The notes beneath the pieces are model-generated. The model was not told the origin of the DNA. It searched no databases and saw only the letters and a list, made by a program, of their open reading frames with translations. A stretch of 64,000 bases of DNA from Lachnospiraceae bacterium UBA2864. Lineage in GTDB: Bacteria; Bacillota; Clostridia; Lachnospirales; Lachnospiraceae. The stretch spans positions 81,472 through 145,471 of the forward strand of contig DEFA01000002.1 of assembly GCA_002350525.1 (NCBI GenBank), written 5' to 3'. This document shows positions 44,490 through 53,025 of this stretch, one piece after another. Within the stretch, counting starts at the first letter, position 1. Every line of letters starts with the position of its first letter. The position numbers and the translations under genes were made by a program.

Positions 44490-46892
44490 ATGATAGGAAA
44501 ATTAATAAAATCAAATTTTAAAAACGATTTCTCTCATATGATCACATTTTTCCTTATCATGGTACTGTCTACATTTCTCTTTCATACGGGAATAATGATC
44601 TTTAAGGGCTACAGCACGGTTTATCAGGATAAGCTCGAAAAATACAATTGGGCGGATATTGCGGTTATCAGTGTACTTAAACCCGAAGATACAGAGAAGA
44701 TCGAAGAAATCATATCTACGTCAGACTATGTGGCTTCATATGAAAAATCCAATCCGATATACAAAGAATTTGTTGCCGAAAGAGGAAGTGCTATCGAGGG
44801 TGATTCAAAGAACGCATTTGATACGTCAACTCAGAGTATGTATGTTCTTCCGTACGGTGAGTGGGGTGAGATAGAGGCTCCGCATTTCAGTGAGCTTTCG
44901 GATGAAGAGTATGATAATCCGATATATCTTTCAATATATCTTAATACAAACGTATTTAAAATGAAACTCGGCGATACCATGGATGTGAAGGTAGATGATA
45001 AGTACTATACATTTCAGGTTGCGGGATTCTATGAGGGAATACTGTCCAACGGAATGGGCATTGCGTATGTTAATCCGTCCCTGTATGAGGAATGGAAGCT
45101 CGAAAGAGAAGAGAAGATCCGTGAATTGGTAAGGAAGGCAAAAGAGAACGGCGAGGATGAACTAGAACAAGAGTTTGCGCTTTTTAACTTAAAGGTTAAC
45201 GACGGAGCTGACGCGGATGAAGCTGCGGGAAGACTGTCTCAGTCAATGGATGAACATGGTATTCTGGCTCGCGGCCAGAGCGTTAATGAATTTATATCGG
45301 CCTTTTCTCTTATGCAGAATATGATCGCGGCGATGCTTATGGCTTTTTCCATAATTATAGCGATCATATCGATGATCATTATATATTTCAGAATATCCAA
45401 CAGTATTGAACAGAATATTGTAAATATCGGTGCGATCAAGGCTCTCGGATATACATCGGGTCAGATAAGAAGAGCAATGATAATAGAATTTGTACTTACA
45501 AGCTTTATGGCGTTTATAACCGGAATTATAGGCTCGTATCTTGTCGTTCCTATATTCGAAGAAATGATGAGAAGTGAAAGCGCGATAGTATGGGAGATTT
45601 CTTTTGATACGGCATCATTTATCGTTTCATTTGTTCTTATGATCGGAACTGTCATATTAGTGTCGGCAGTAAGTACAAGGGGGATCAAAAGGCTGGATCC
45701 GGTAACGGCGCTCAGATTCGGAATGAATGATAACACGTTTAAGAAAAACAGGGCACCGATCGAAAAAACACCGGGTCCGCTTACCTGGATCATGGCACTC
45801 AAGTCGCTTATAGGAAATACAAGGCAGAATATAATACTTTTTGCGGTGACATTATCTATAGGACTCGTAACAACCTTTTCGGCATTTATCGCATATAACT
45901 GTGTATATGATCCGATGAATCTGTATAAGCTGCTCAATCTTGAAACAGCTGATGTAAGCCTTATGATGAATAAGGATGATCCCGGATACTTAAATGAGCT
46001 GGAAAATCTGCCGGAAGTAGACAGCGTATGGTGGGTCGATGAAGTGGCAATGAGTGTGGAAGGAGTTTCTGTAATCAGTGTTATTACCGATGACTGGTCG
46101 GATGTGCCGGATGTAAATATCATAAGCGGAAGAAGTCCTATATATGATAATGAGATTGCCATAGGCGGAGTTACGGCACAGATACTCGGAGTGGATATAG
46201 GAGATGAAGTTACCGTATCGTACGGAAAGGAAGAAAAGAGATATCTCATAACGGGTATCGAACAGTATTCAAATCAGATGGGCAAGGATATATCCATGAC
46301 ATCGGACGGGGCAAGACATCTCGATTATATAGCCCAAAGAAGCAGGTATGAGGTGAGTGTGAAGGATCATTCTCTTGCCAATTCCAAAGCAGTGGTTGGA
46401 AAGGCAGAGGATATGTTCGGAAACAAGCTCAGTCGGTATTTAAATATTATAGAAGCTTTAAAAACCGGCGGTATTTCGGTTATAGCTATCGCGGCAGGTA
46501 TGGTATTTGCGATGGTTTTCATATCGGTAATTGTTATTGTTCTGTCCATGAACCTTCTTGTTAAGACAATGATAATAAAAAAGCAGAAGGAAATCGGAAT
46601 CAAGAAGGCACTTGGATTCTCAAGCGGCCAGCTTCGGACGGAGCTTGTGCTGTCTATGCTTCCGCAGATAGCTGTAGGCGCAGCGGCAGGTTCATTGCTG
46701 GGGCTTGCGTGGTCCAACAAGATGCTCGCGGGGCTCCTGACGGCAGTCGGGGTTTTGAGGTCTGATATGGTAATATTTCCGTGGATGGGAATAGCAGCAG
46801 TGATCTTTGTGGTAATTATATCATTCCTGATCATCTGGATGATATCGGCAAGGATAAAGAGGATATCCGCATATTCGCTTATTACGGAGTAA
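44490..46892 (+). CDS. FtsX-like ABC permease (module 2)
   Basis: An 800-residue permease with an N-terminal helix (about 17-38), an external domain to about 260, an FtsX triplet (IGAIKALGYTSGQIRRAM connector), a second external domain (about 455-665) and a second triplet near the C-terminus (IGIKKALGFSSGQLRTEL). The layout and length match the module 1 permease. The start overlaps no gene; the AAGG site is weak, and translation is probably coupled to the ATPase. Confidence 0.9.
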   Translation: MIGKLIKSNFKNDFSHMITFFLIMVLSTFLFHTGIMIFKGYSTVYQDKLEKYNWADIAVISVLKPEDTEKIEEIISTSDYVASYEKSNPIYKEFVAERGSAIEGDSKNAFDTSTQSMYVLPYGEWGEIEAPHFSELSDEEYDNPIYLSIYLNTNVFKMKLGDTMDVKVDDKYYTFQVAGFYEGILSNGMGIAYVNPSLYEEWKLEREEKIRELVRKAKENGEDELEQEFALFNLKVNDGADADEAAGRLSQSMDEHGILARGQSVNEFISAFSLMQNMIAAMLMAFSIIIAIISMIIIYFRISNSIEQNIVNIGAIKALGYTSGQIRRAMIIEFVLTSFMAFITGIIGSYLVVPIFEEMMRSESAIVWEISFDTASFIVSFVLMIGTVILVSAVSTRGIKRLDPVTALRFGMNDNTFKKNRAPIEKTPGPLTWIMALKSLIGNTRQNIILFAVTLSIGLVTTFSAFIAYNCVYDPMNLYKLLNLETADVSLMMNKDDPGYLNELENLPEVDSVWWVDEVAMSVEGVSVISVITDDWSDVPDVNIISGRSPIYDNEIAIGGVTAQILGVDIGDEVTVSYGKEEKRYLITGIEQYSNQMGKDISMTSDGARHLDYIAQRSRYEVSVKDHSLANSKAVVGKAEDMFGNKLSRYLNIIEALKTGGISVIAIAAGMVFAMVFISVIVIVLSMNLLVKTMIIKKQKEIGIKKALGFSSGQLRTELVLSMLPQIAVGAAAGSLLGLAWSNKMLAGLLTAVGVLRSDMVIFPWMGIAAVIFVVIISFLIIWMISARIKRISAYSLITE

Positions 46893-46943
46893 CAAGTCGT
46901 CAGTTAGGATGATTGTAATATAGCGGGGATATGTAGTAAAATG

Positions 46944-46990
46944 AAACGTAAGCATGAACTTTTGATGTGTGGGTTTATGCTTACGTTTTT
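46944..46990 (+). terminator. Terminator after module 2
   Basis: AAACGTAAGCAT paired with ATGCTTACGTTT around a 21-base loop, then a T run. Confidence 0.8.
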
Positions 46991-47052
46991 TATGTGTTGT
47001 ATCAGTTTACCATAGGGGGAATAGGCTTCCTTTGGTTAAAAGGGGGGAAACA

Positions 47053-48750
47053 ATGGTTCAGTGTCCAAATTGCGGAGGCGTTCTGAAATTTGATATTGCA
47101 ACCCAACAGATGAGGTGTGCATCATGTGCGTCTCTTTTTAACCCTTATGCTTTTGGTATGAGCGGAGCGGAAGAAGAGACGGAATACGATGTAACGGTAT
47201 TCAGATGTCCGCAGTGTGGTGGAGAGATTACGTCCACCGATGAAACCGCTGCGGGTTTTTGCAGTTACTGTGGTTCGCCTAATGTGTTGGAAAGCAGGGT
47301 CTCGAGAGAGAAAAGACCTCAGTATATCATTCCATTTAAAAAGACCAAGCAGGAATGTGTGAATTTATTTGAGAAGTTTATAAAAAAATCTGTATTTGCA
47401 CCGAAGTCCTACAGACAGGCGGGAAGGGCGGATTCTTTCAGAGGTATATATATGCCTTACTGGATGTATGATATGTCTCAGGTCGGACCGGTAAGTATAG
47501 CTACTTCAAAGTCTCATCGAAGCGGTGATTATATCATCACGGATCATTATCGTATGACCGGAGATATGAATAATCACTATAACGGTGTCTCATATGACGC
47601 ATCATCTTCCTTTGCGGATGACATCAGTTCGCAGATCGCACCATATGAAGTGAAGGATGTTACGGCGTTCAGTCCGTCATTTCTGTCAGGCTATTATGCG
47701 GATATAGCAGATGTTCCTGCCGGAATCTATGACAGTGCGGCAAAGGATATTGCGAAGGAAGGCACATATAATTATCTCAGAAATTACAGCCCGATGAAGT
47801 CACAGCATTTTGATGATTCAAAGGAAAAGATCAAAAAACGTCTCAATACGAAGATTGATGCCACCCATTCGGCCATGCTTCCTGTATGGTTTATGTCTTA
47901 CAGAAACAGGGACAGAGTTGCTTATGCTACGGTAAACGGTCAGACGGGTAAGGTTAAGGCGGATGTTCCCGTAAGTATTCCGAAGTACTTCTTATGTGCG
48001 GCTGTTCTGGCGGTCGGAATCTTCCTGATTCTCAATATGATCTTTACTGTTACGCCGGATATTCTTGCCGTTTTTGTAGCTCTGCTGGCTTTGATCAGCG
48101 CACTAATGTATAGTGCCGAGATGAAGAAGATCGTTGCAAAGGAAAACTATGATGACGATGAAGGAATGCTGTCTAAGATAGAAGAGAAGAGGAAGGCAAG
48201 ACTGGCTGCCCAGAAGAATGTATCGGATGAGAGAGAACGCCTCAAGGAAGCGTATAAGAATGATCTGAACGGGCAGAGACGTGCCGAGAAAGCTCTTTCG
48301 AAGGAGAAGAAGGAACAGAGGAAGGAAAAGAATATTGCTGTCTGGATAATAGGATTAGTCGTCTTTCTTATGTTTGCACCAGGACTCCTCACCGGAATAG
48401 TCTCGGTGCTGTTTCTCGGTCTGAATGCTCCGCTGATCTGCGGAGTAATATCGGCAGTGCTGTTTATAATAGCTTTCTTCAGTGTTAAGAAAGCTCGAGA
48501 GAATATATCATTAATGCAGGCACCTAAGAAGTTCCCGGCTTCGGTATTTTCGATGGCGGCAATACTTGTTATCGTGATAATAAGTTTTTGGGATCCGGCA
48601 AGTGATTATATATATTACGGTGCGGTAATACTTGCTATGGTGGGGATAATCGCAAATATAGTTGATATGATCCTTTCTTACAACTATATTGCCATGAGAC
48701 CATTACCTCAGTTTGAAATGTATAAGGGAGGTGATGACCGTGGCGTTTAG
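47053..48750 (+). CDS. TFIIB-type zinc-ribbon membrane protein
   Basis: A 565-residue protein starting at the ATG at 47053, behind AGGGGGG. Two zinc ribbons come first: C4-x2-C7/C22-x2-C25 and C52-x2-C55/C70-x2-C73. A beta-rich region of about 200 residues follows (IIPFKKTKQECVNLF, YMPYWMYD), then a pair of membrane helices (about 315-352), a highly charged coiled coil and two further helix pairs. Similar proteins precede TPM-domain genes in many Firmicutes; the role is unknown. It overlaps the TPM gene by 11 bases. Confidence 0.78.
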   Translation: MVQCPNCGGVLKFDIATQQMRCASCASLFNPYAFGMSGAEEETEYDVTVFRCPQCGGEITSTDETAAGFCSYCGSPNVLESRVSREKRPQYIIPFKKTKQECVNLFEKFIKKSVFAPKSYRQAGRADSFRGIYMPYWMYDMSQVGPVSIATSKSHRSGDYIITDHYRMTGDMNNHYNGVSYDASSSFADDISSQIAPYEVKDVTAFSPSFLSGYYADIADVPAGIYDSAAKDIAKEGTYNYLRNYSPMKSQHFDDSKEKIKKRLNTKIDATHSAMLPVWFMSYRNRDRVAYATVNGQTGKVKADVPVSIPKYFLCAAVLAVGIFLILNMIFTVTPDILAVFVALLALISALMYSAEMKKIVAKENYDDDEGMLSKIEEKRKARLAAQKNVSDERERLKEAYKNDLNGQRRAEKALSKEKKEQRKEKNIAVWIIGLVVFLMFAPGLLTGIVSVLFLGLNAPLICGVISAVLFIIAFFSVKKARENISLMQAPKKFPASVFSMAAILVIVIISFWDPASDYIYYGAVILAMVGIIANIVDMILSYNYIAMRPLPQFEMYKGGDDRGV

Positions 48751-49609
48751 AAAAAGATCAGTAAGATATGTCGCAGTTCTTATCGCACTTATAACAGCGG
48801 TTTTCTTCGCCGGAGGCGAAAAGGCTTTCGCGGATTCTCCTTATGATTATGAACATAGAGAATTTATTGAAGAAATAAATGGAGAAGAAACATCTTCAAC
48901 CGAAAAGGTGTCAAAGAAAAATTCCGAGACGGGTTACGAAGCTCTTATACTTGATGATGCCGATCTTCTTACGGAATCCGAGGAAAATCGTCTCTTTGAA
49001 GAAATGATGCCTGTAACGGAGTATGCCAACTGCGTATTTTATTCTTCGGATAAGAACAGCGGTGAACCGGCACAGACTGCAAGAGAAAAGTATCTTGCCA
49101 TATACGACAGTAACGCCGTAAACGGTGTCCTGTTCTATGTGGATATGAAGCACAGGGAACTGTATCTCTGCGGTGCCGGTAATGACATTACCCCGATACT
49201 CACATCCGGAAAAAACAGTTCCATCATGGATAATGTGTACAGATATGCATCAAACGGAGATTACTATGGCTGTGCCGCAGAAACCTATAGGGAGGCTTAT
49301 ACGCTTCTTGACGGTGGGCATATCAATGAGCCAATGAGAGTTACATCAAATATTTTCCTGGCGATAATCTTCGGTATGCTTCTTGCATATGGCATAGTAA
49401 GACGTTTCTCGACGGTTTCAAGACCGTCGGAGAAAGAACTGCTTGCGGCAATAAATACAAGCCAGCAGCTGAATAATTATCAGATGACCTTTGTAAGACA
49501 GACGAGAGTCTATGATCCACCGAGTTCTTCTTCCTCCGGCGGCGGAGGAGGAGGTGGTGGAGGCGGTGGAGGCGGCGGCTCCTTCTCGGGCGGCGGCCAC
49601 GGCTTCTAA
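48740..49609 (+). CDS. TPM domain protein with Gly-rich tail
   Basis: A 289-residue protein. I take the GTG at 48740, eight bases after GGGAGG; ATG codons nearer the site are badly spaced. A signal peptide (about 1-32) leads into a TPM domain (about 55-175; LILDDADLLTESEENRLFEEM), then a membrane helix (about 195-212). The tail is SSSSS followed by 14 glycines and SFSGGGHGF, the form seen in YgcG/TPM proteins. TPM domains are linked to membrane-protein turnover and phosphatase-like activity. The overlap with the zinc-ribbon gene implies a joint role. Confidence 0.85.
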   Translation: MAFRKRSVRYVAVLIALITAVFFAGGEKAFADSPYDYEHREFIEEINGEETSSTEKVSKKNSETGYEALILDDADLLTESEENRLFEEMMPVTEYANCVFYSSDKNSGEPAQTAREKYLAIYDSNAVNGVLFYVDMKHRELYLCGAGNDITPILTSGKNSSIMDNVYRYASNGDYYGCAAETYREAYTLLDGGHINEPMRVTSNIFLAIIFGMLLAYGIVRRFSTVSRPSEKELLAAINTSQQLNNYQMTFVRQTRVYDPPSSSSSGGGGGGGGGGGGGGSFSGGGHGF

Positions 49610-49645
49610 ATACCGCTTAAAAGCTGAAATTTGGAGAAACAATCG

Positions 49646-51214
49646 ATGGTTAACGGAACTAATCCGATATTAAGAATGGACTACCCTGATCCGGATGTGA
49701 TCAGGGTAGAAGATACATATTATATGGTTACCACAACCATGCATTTTATGCCGGGCTGTGAGATCCTAAGGTCCTATGATCTTATAAACTGGGAACATCT
49801 CACTTATGTATATGACCGCCTGGATGGTACCGATGCACAGAGACTTACGAAGGATAAACATGTCTTCGGTAAGGGAATGTGGGCAGCAACCATAAGATAT
49901 CATGAAGGTATATTCTATATTATCTTTGTGGCCAATGATACCGGAAAGACCTATCTGTATAAGTCACGCGATATCGAGGGACCGTGGGATAAGAGTATTA
50001 TCGAAGGCTTTTACCATGACTGCTCTCTGCTTTTTGATGAAGGCAGAGCATATCTTGTTTATGGTAATACCGATGTATATCTCACGGAATTGAACAGTCA
50101 TATGACAGGACCTAAGGAAGGCGGACTTCACAGACTGATAGTAAGCGATGAAGGTAATCCTAATCTCGGACTTGAAGGCTCTCATATATATAAGATAAAC
50201 GGAAGATATTATCTCTTTATGATCCACTCTCGAAGGGACAGATGGATGAGGACAGAGGCATGTTTTTCGGCGGATTCTCTTGAGGGTGAATTTATCGGAG
50301 GAGATGTACTGGAGGATGATATGGGACTTACCGCCATGGGAGTTGCTCAGGGCGGAATAGTGGATGATCCGGAGGGCAATTGGTATTCCGTAATGTTTCA
50401 GGACAGCGGAGCTATAGGTCGTATTCCCGTTCTGTGTCCCGTTACCTGGGAGAACGGACTTCCGGTATTCGGAACAGGAGGAAAGGTTCCGACAGAACTC
50501 TCTCTTCCGAGCATGAAACCGGGATATGAATATACACCGCTTTTTGGAAGCGATGATTTTAAAGATAATTTCTTTGAAGATTATAAGGAGGGCGCTGATA
50601 TCAACAGACGCCTCTATGGATGTTTTGGTCTGAAGAGTTTTTGGCAGTTCAGTCATGAACCGGATCTTTCACTGGTTTCGGTTGATAAGAAGGCGGGTGC
50701 TTTGAGGATTTCAACAGATAAAACTGCCGTGAATATTCATCAGGCAAGGAATGTTCTGACGCAGAGAATGATAAGCCCGGGATGTGCCGGGGAGATTACC
50801 GTAGATGCCTCGGACTTGAAAGAGGGCGATTATGCGGGAATTACCGTATATCAGGGTAACTATATATGGATAGGAGTTACCAGAAGGAACGGAAAGCTCT
50901 GTGCAGTAACCACAACCTTTACAAGTGAGGAAGATACCTGGATCACAGCAAAAGAGCCGGGTAGGGAGCAGTGCTGTATGCCGATTGAAGATACGACAGT
51001 CAGGCTTCGGCTGGAGGCATCCTTCGGACCGGGACGGGATGAGGCATTCTGCAGTATACTGGATGATAGTGAGTGGAAGGAATTCGGGCCAAAGCATAAG
51101 CTGTCCTTCAGACTGGATCATTTTACAGGTGCAAGATTCGGACTGTTTATATATTCTACGAAGGAAATGGGTGGATCGGCTGCATTTTCCGATTTTACAT
51201 ATGAAGCTTTTTAG
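49646..51214 (+). CDS. Glycoside hydrolase family 43, beta-xylosidase-like
   Basis: A 522-residue cytosolic enzyme, start ATG at 49646 with GGAGA at eight bases. The five-bladed propeller has the base Asp15 (MDYPDPDVI), pKa modulator Asp125 (FYHDCSLL) and acid Glu177 (LGLEGSHIYK). The C-terminal 190 residues form the beta-sandwich seen in GH43 exo-xylosidases (WQFSHEPDLSLVSV). Without a signal peptide it probably cleaves imported xylo- or arabinoxylo-oligosaccharides. It follows the TPM gene by 36 bases with no terminator in between, though functionally unrelated. Confidence 0.9.
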   Translation: MVNGTNPILRMDYPDPDVIRVEDTYYMVTTTMHFMPGCEILRSYDLINWEHLTYVYDRLDGTDAQRLTKDKHVFGKGMWAATIRYHEGIFYIIFVANDTGKTYLYKSRDIEGPWDKSIIEGFYHDCSLLFDEGRAYLVYGNTDVYLTELNSHMTGPKEGGLHRLIVSDEGNPNLGLEGSHIYKINGRYYLFMIHSRRDRWMRTEACFSADSLEGEFIGGDVLEDDMGLTAMGVAQGGIVDDPEGNWYSVMFQDSGAIGRIPVLCPVTWENGLPVFGTGGKVPTELSLPSMKPGYEYTPLFGSDDFKDNFFEDYKEGADINRRLYGCFGLKSFWQFSHEPDLSLVSVDKKAGALRISTDKTAVNIHQARNVLTQRMISPGCAGEITVDASDLKEGDYAGITVYQGNYIWIGVTRRNGKLCAVTTTFTSEEDTWITAKEPGREQCCMPIEDTTVRLRLEASFGPGRDEAFCSILDDSEWKEFGPKHKLSFRLDHFTGARFGLFIYSTKEMGGSAAFSDFTYEAF

Positions 51215-51222
51215 TATATAAT
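51194..51222 (+). promoter_or_regulatory. Promoter of the CvfB-like gene inside GH43 end
   Basis: TTTACA at 51194-51199, a 17-base spacer and TATAAT at 51217-51222, overlapping the last GH43 codons. Confidence 0.72.
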
Positions 51223-51268
51223 CTGCTGAACAGATATACTAAAGGATTAAAATGAAAAGAGGAACAGA

Positions 51269-52096
51269 ATGGAAACAGGTAAGTGGAATACACTTAGAAT
51301 AGACAGGATTAAAGAAGTGGGTGCCTATCTCACGGATGGAAAAGAGGATGTTCTTCTTCCGAGCCGACAGGTGCCGAGAGATGCAGAGATCGGAGATAAC
51401 CTCAGGGTCTTCGTATATAAGGATTCCAGTGACAGACCGATTGCCACAACAAGGGAACCGTATATCACGGTGGGAGAGATACGTCGTCTCAAGTGCAAGT
51501 CGGTCGGTTCTATCGGTGCTTTTATGGACTGCGGCCTTGAAAGAGATGTGCTCCTTCCTTTCAAAGAACAGATCGGAGAGGTTAAGCAGGAGAAGTCTTA
51601 CCTTGTATACATGTATGTTGATAAGACGGGGCGTCTTGCGGTATCTATGAAGGTAGGAGATAAACTGAAGCCTAATGACCGTTATAAGAAGGGCGATATG
51701 GTTACGGGAACCGTGTATTCCATAAAGAAGGACATGGGAGCTTTCGTAGCCATAGATGATGAGCTGACGGGACTTATTCATAAGAGTGAGATCTTCGACT
51801 CACTTTATGTGGGTGATATAGTTGAATGCAGAGTCGTAAAGGTACGTGATGACGGTAAGACGGACCTTGCCATGAGGCAGGAGATTCCGGTTCAGATGAT
51901 AGCCGATGCCGAGATGGTATATGATATCATAAAAAGCTACGGCGGAAGATTGCCGTTTAACGATAAGGCTTCGGCAGAACTTATTAAGAAAGAGTTCGGA
52001 ATAAGCAGAAATGCATTTAAACGTGCGGTTGGTCATCTTTATAAAGAAAAAAAGATTGAAATAACAGAGAACAGTATTGTAATTACCGATAAATAG
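51269..52096 (+). CDS. CvfB/YitL-like S1 RNA-binding protein
   Basis: A 275-residue cytosolic protein. Three S1/OB-like units span about 1-60, 65-130 and 140-205 (GAYLTDGKEDVLLP, IGAFMDCGLERDVLLP, MGAFVAIDDELTGLIH), each with the S1 face. A C-terminal winged helix follows (ADAEMVYDIIKSYGGRLPFNDK). CvfB of Staphylococcus binds RNA and affects virulence-gene expression; in Lachnospiraceae the role is unknown. Confidence 0.87.
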   Translation: METGKWNTLRIDRIKEVGAYLTDGKEDVLLPSRQVPRDAEIGDNLRVFVYKDSSDRPIATTREPYITVGEIRRLKCKSVGSIGAFMDCGLERDVLLPFKEQIGEVKQEKSYLVYMYVDKTGRLAVSMKVGDKLKPNDRYKKGDMVTGTVYSIKKDMGAFVAIDDELTGLIHKSEIFDSLYVGDIVECRVVKVRDDGKTDLAMRQEIPVQMIADAEMVYDIIKSYGGRLPFNDKASAELIKKEFGISRNAFKRAVGHLYKEKKIEITENSIVITDK

Positions 52097-52179
52097 GGAT
52101 TATAATTACGTAGATAAAGATAATAAAAACTTAGAAAATTTACTAAGGGACAGTCCCTATGGTACAGTGAGGTAGACAA

Positions 52180-52557
52180 ATGAAAGAAATAATAGCAACA
52201 GATAAGACACCGGCAGCAATAGGACCGTATTCACAGGCAGTGAAGGTTGGAAATCTTCTCTTCACATCCGGAATGATACCGATCGATCCGGCTACCAATA
52301 CACTTGTAGAAGGCGGAATAGAAGTTCAGGCCGAAAGAGCTCTGGAGAATGTTAAAAATCTTCTTGAAGCATCGGGTTCGTCACTTGATAAAGTGGTTAA
52401 GACTGTTGTATTTATAAAGGACATGAATGATTTTGCAAAGGTTAATGAGATCTACGCAAAGTATTTTACGGAGAATTATCCTGCAAGAAGCTGTGTCGAA
52501 GTAGCAAGACTTCCTAAGGATGTTCTTATCGAGATGGAAGCTATAGCAGAGGTTTAA
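52180..52557 (+). CDS. ridA: RidA family enamine/imine deaminase
   Basis: A 125-residue protein with the full RidA signature: [20 protein letters not shown], Arg103 ([15 protein letters not shown]) and Glu119 near the end (IEMEAIAEV). RidA hydrolyses reactive enamines from PLP enzymes, protecting other PLP enzymes. It is followed closely by a small lipoprotein gene. Confidence 0.92.
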   Translation: MKEIIATDKTPAAIGPYSQAVKVGNLLFTSGMIPIDPATNTLVEGGIEVQAERALENVKNLLEASGSSLDKVVKTVVFIKDMNDFAKVNEIYAKYFTENYPARSCVEVARLPKDVLIEMEAIAEV

Positions 52558-52580
52558 TGATTCTGATGGGAGGTATTGCC

Positions 52581-52790
52581 ATGAAGAAAAAACTTGTATT
52601 AGCGGGAATTCTTATCGGAGCTGTTATGTCCCTTACCGCATGCGGCGGAGAAACGGCTCAGAATATTCAGGAGAATAATGAAGTACAGATCGGAATAAAT
52701 CAGGAGAAGAAAGCAAATGAAATTGTTGATCAGATGAATTCCGAATACCAGAATGCAGATGATATGCTTGAGGGTGTAACGGCTGAATAG
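52581..52790 (+). CDS. Small lipoprotein, 69 residues
   Basis: The ATG at 52581 follows GGGAGG. The lipobox is MSLTAC with the Cys near residue 22. Only 48 mature residues remain, acidic and Asn/Gln-rich (ENNEVQIGINQEKKANEI), with no fold recognised. It may be the last gene of the RidA transcript. Confidence 0.6.
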   Translation: MKKKLVLAGILIGAVMSLTACGGETAQNIQENNEVQIGINQEKKANEIVDQMNSEYQNADDMLEGVTAE

Positions 52791-52811
52791 ATAGCGGTGT
52801 TCCGATTTTTC

Positions 52812-52840
52812 TTGACACGGAATATCGGGCATGATATACT
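52812..52840 (+). promoter_or_regulatory. Strong promoter of the riboswitch operon
   Basis: TTGACA at 52812-52817, a 17-base spacer and TATACT at 52835-52840. The start would be near 52847, at the first bases of the aptamer. Confidence 0.87.
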
Positions 52841-52846
52841 TCGGTC

Positions 52847-52950
52847 AAATAGAGATAGGGAGTAGCGATCCGACGGTAGAAAAAAGTCGGTTTGCAATAA
52901 TCGTCATCACGATGTTAATCCGGTTATGCAATAATCCAGCGAGACTTGAA
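52847..52950 (+). ncRNA. yybP-ykoY riboswitch (manganese-sensing)
   Basis: The conserved 5' GGGAGTAGCG (52858-52867) is followed by a hairpin with arms CCGAC and GTCGG, then GCAATAA with the metal-loop TCGTCA (52901-52906), a short stem and TCCGG (52919-52923), TTATGC, and the 3' CCAGCGAGAC (52936-52945). This is the order of the manganese riboswitch, including the UCGUCA and CCGG internal-loop bases. The optional fourth hairpin is absent. The aptamer 3' half overlaps a terminator. Known members mostly precede manganese exporters (MntP, P-type ATPase, TerC, UPF0016); here a DUF3137-LemA pair follows. Confidence 0.88.
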
Positions 52951-52986
52951 CTATAAGGGTTATAGTTTAAGTGTCGCTGTTTTTTT
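52938..52986 (+). terminator. Riboswitch expression-platform terminator
   Basis: A 19-bp stem: AGCGAGACTTGAACTATAA against TTATAGTTTAAGTGTCGCT (two mismatches), loop GGG, then G and seven T. Its left arm includes the conserved AGCGAGAC of the aptamer, so ligand binding and termination exclude each other. Metal binding would then turn the operon on. Confidence 0.9.
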
Positions 52987-53025
52987 ATGCAAATCTCAGA
53001 AATTGCAGGAAAGGAGGGATGGAAG

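Noticed and set aside
45461..46249. A 262-codon minus-strand frame inside the module 2 permease gene
   Set aside because: Shadow of the plus-strand coding sequence, Ser/Thr/Ile-biased, with no start site and no domain.
49964..50656. A 230-codon minus-strand frame under GH43
   Set aside because: Same reasoning: GH43 is intact on the plus strand and the opposite frame has no ribosome site or domain.
52148..52158. GGGACAGTCCC dyad before ridA
   Set aside because: An 11-base dyad without a T run or a matching promoter layout; too short to call an operator.
52847..52950. Other riboswitch classes (FMN, TPP, SAM, cobalamin) for the 52847 leader
   Set aside because: None of their conserved cores is present, while the GGGAGTAGC, TCGTCA, CCGG and GCGAGAC blocks fit yybP-ykoY.
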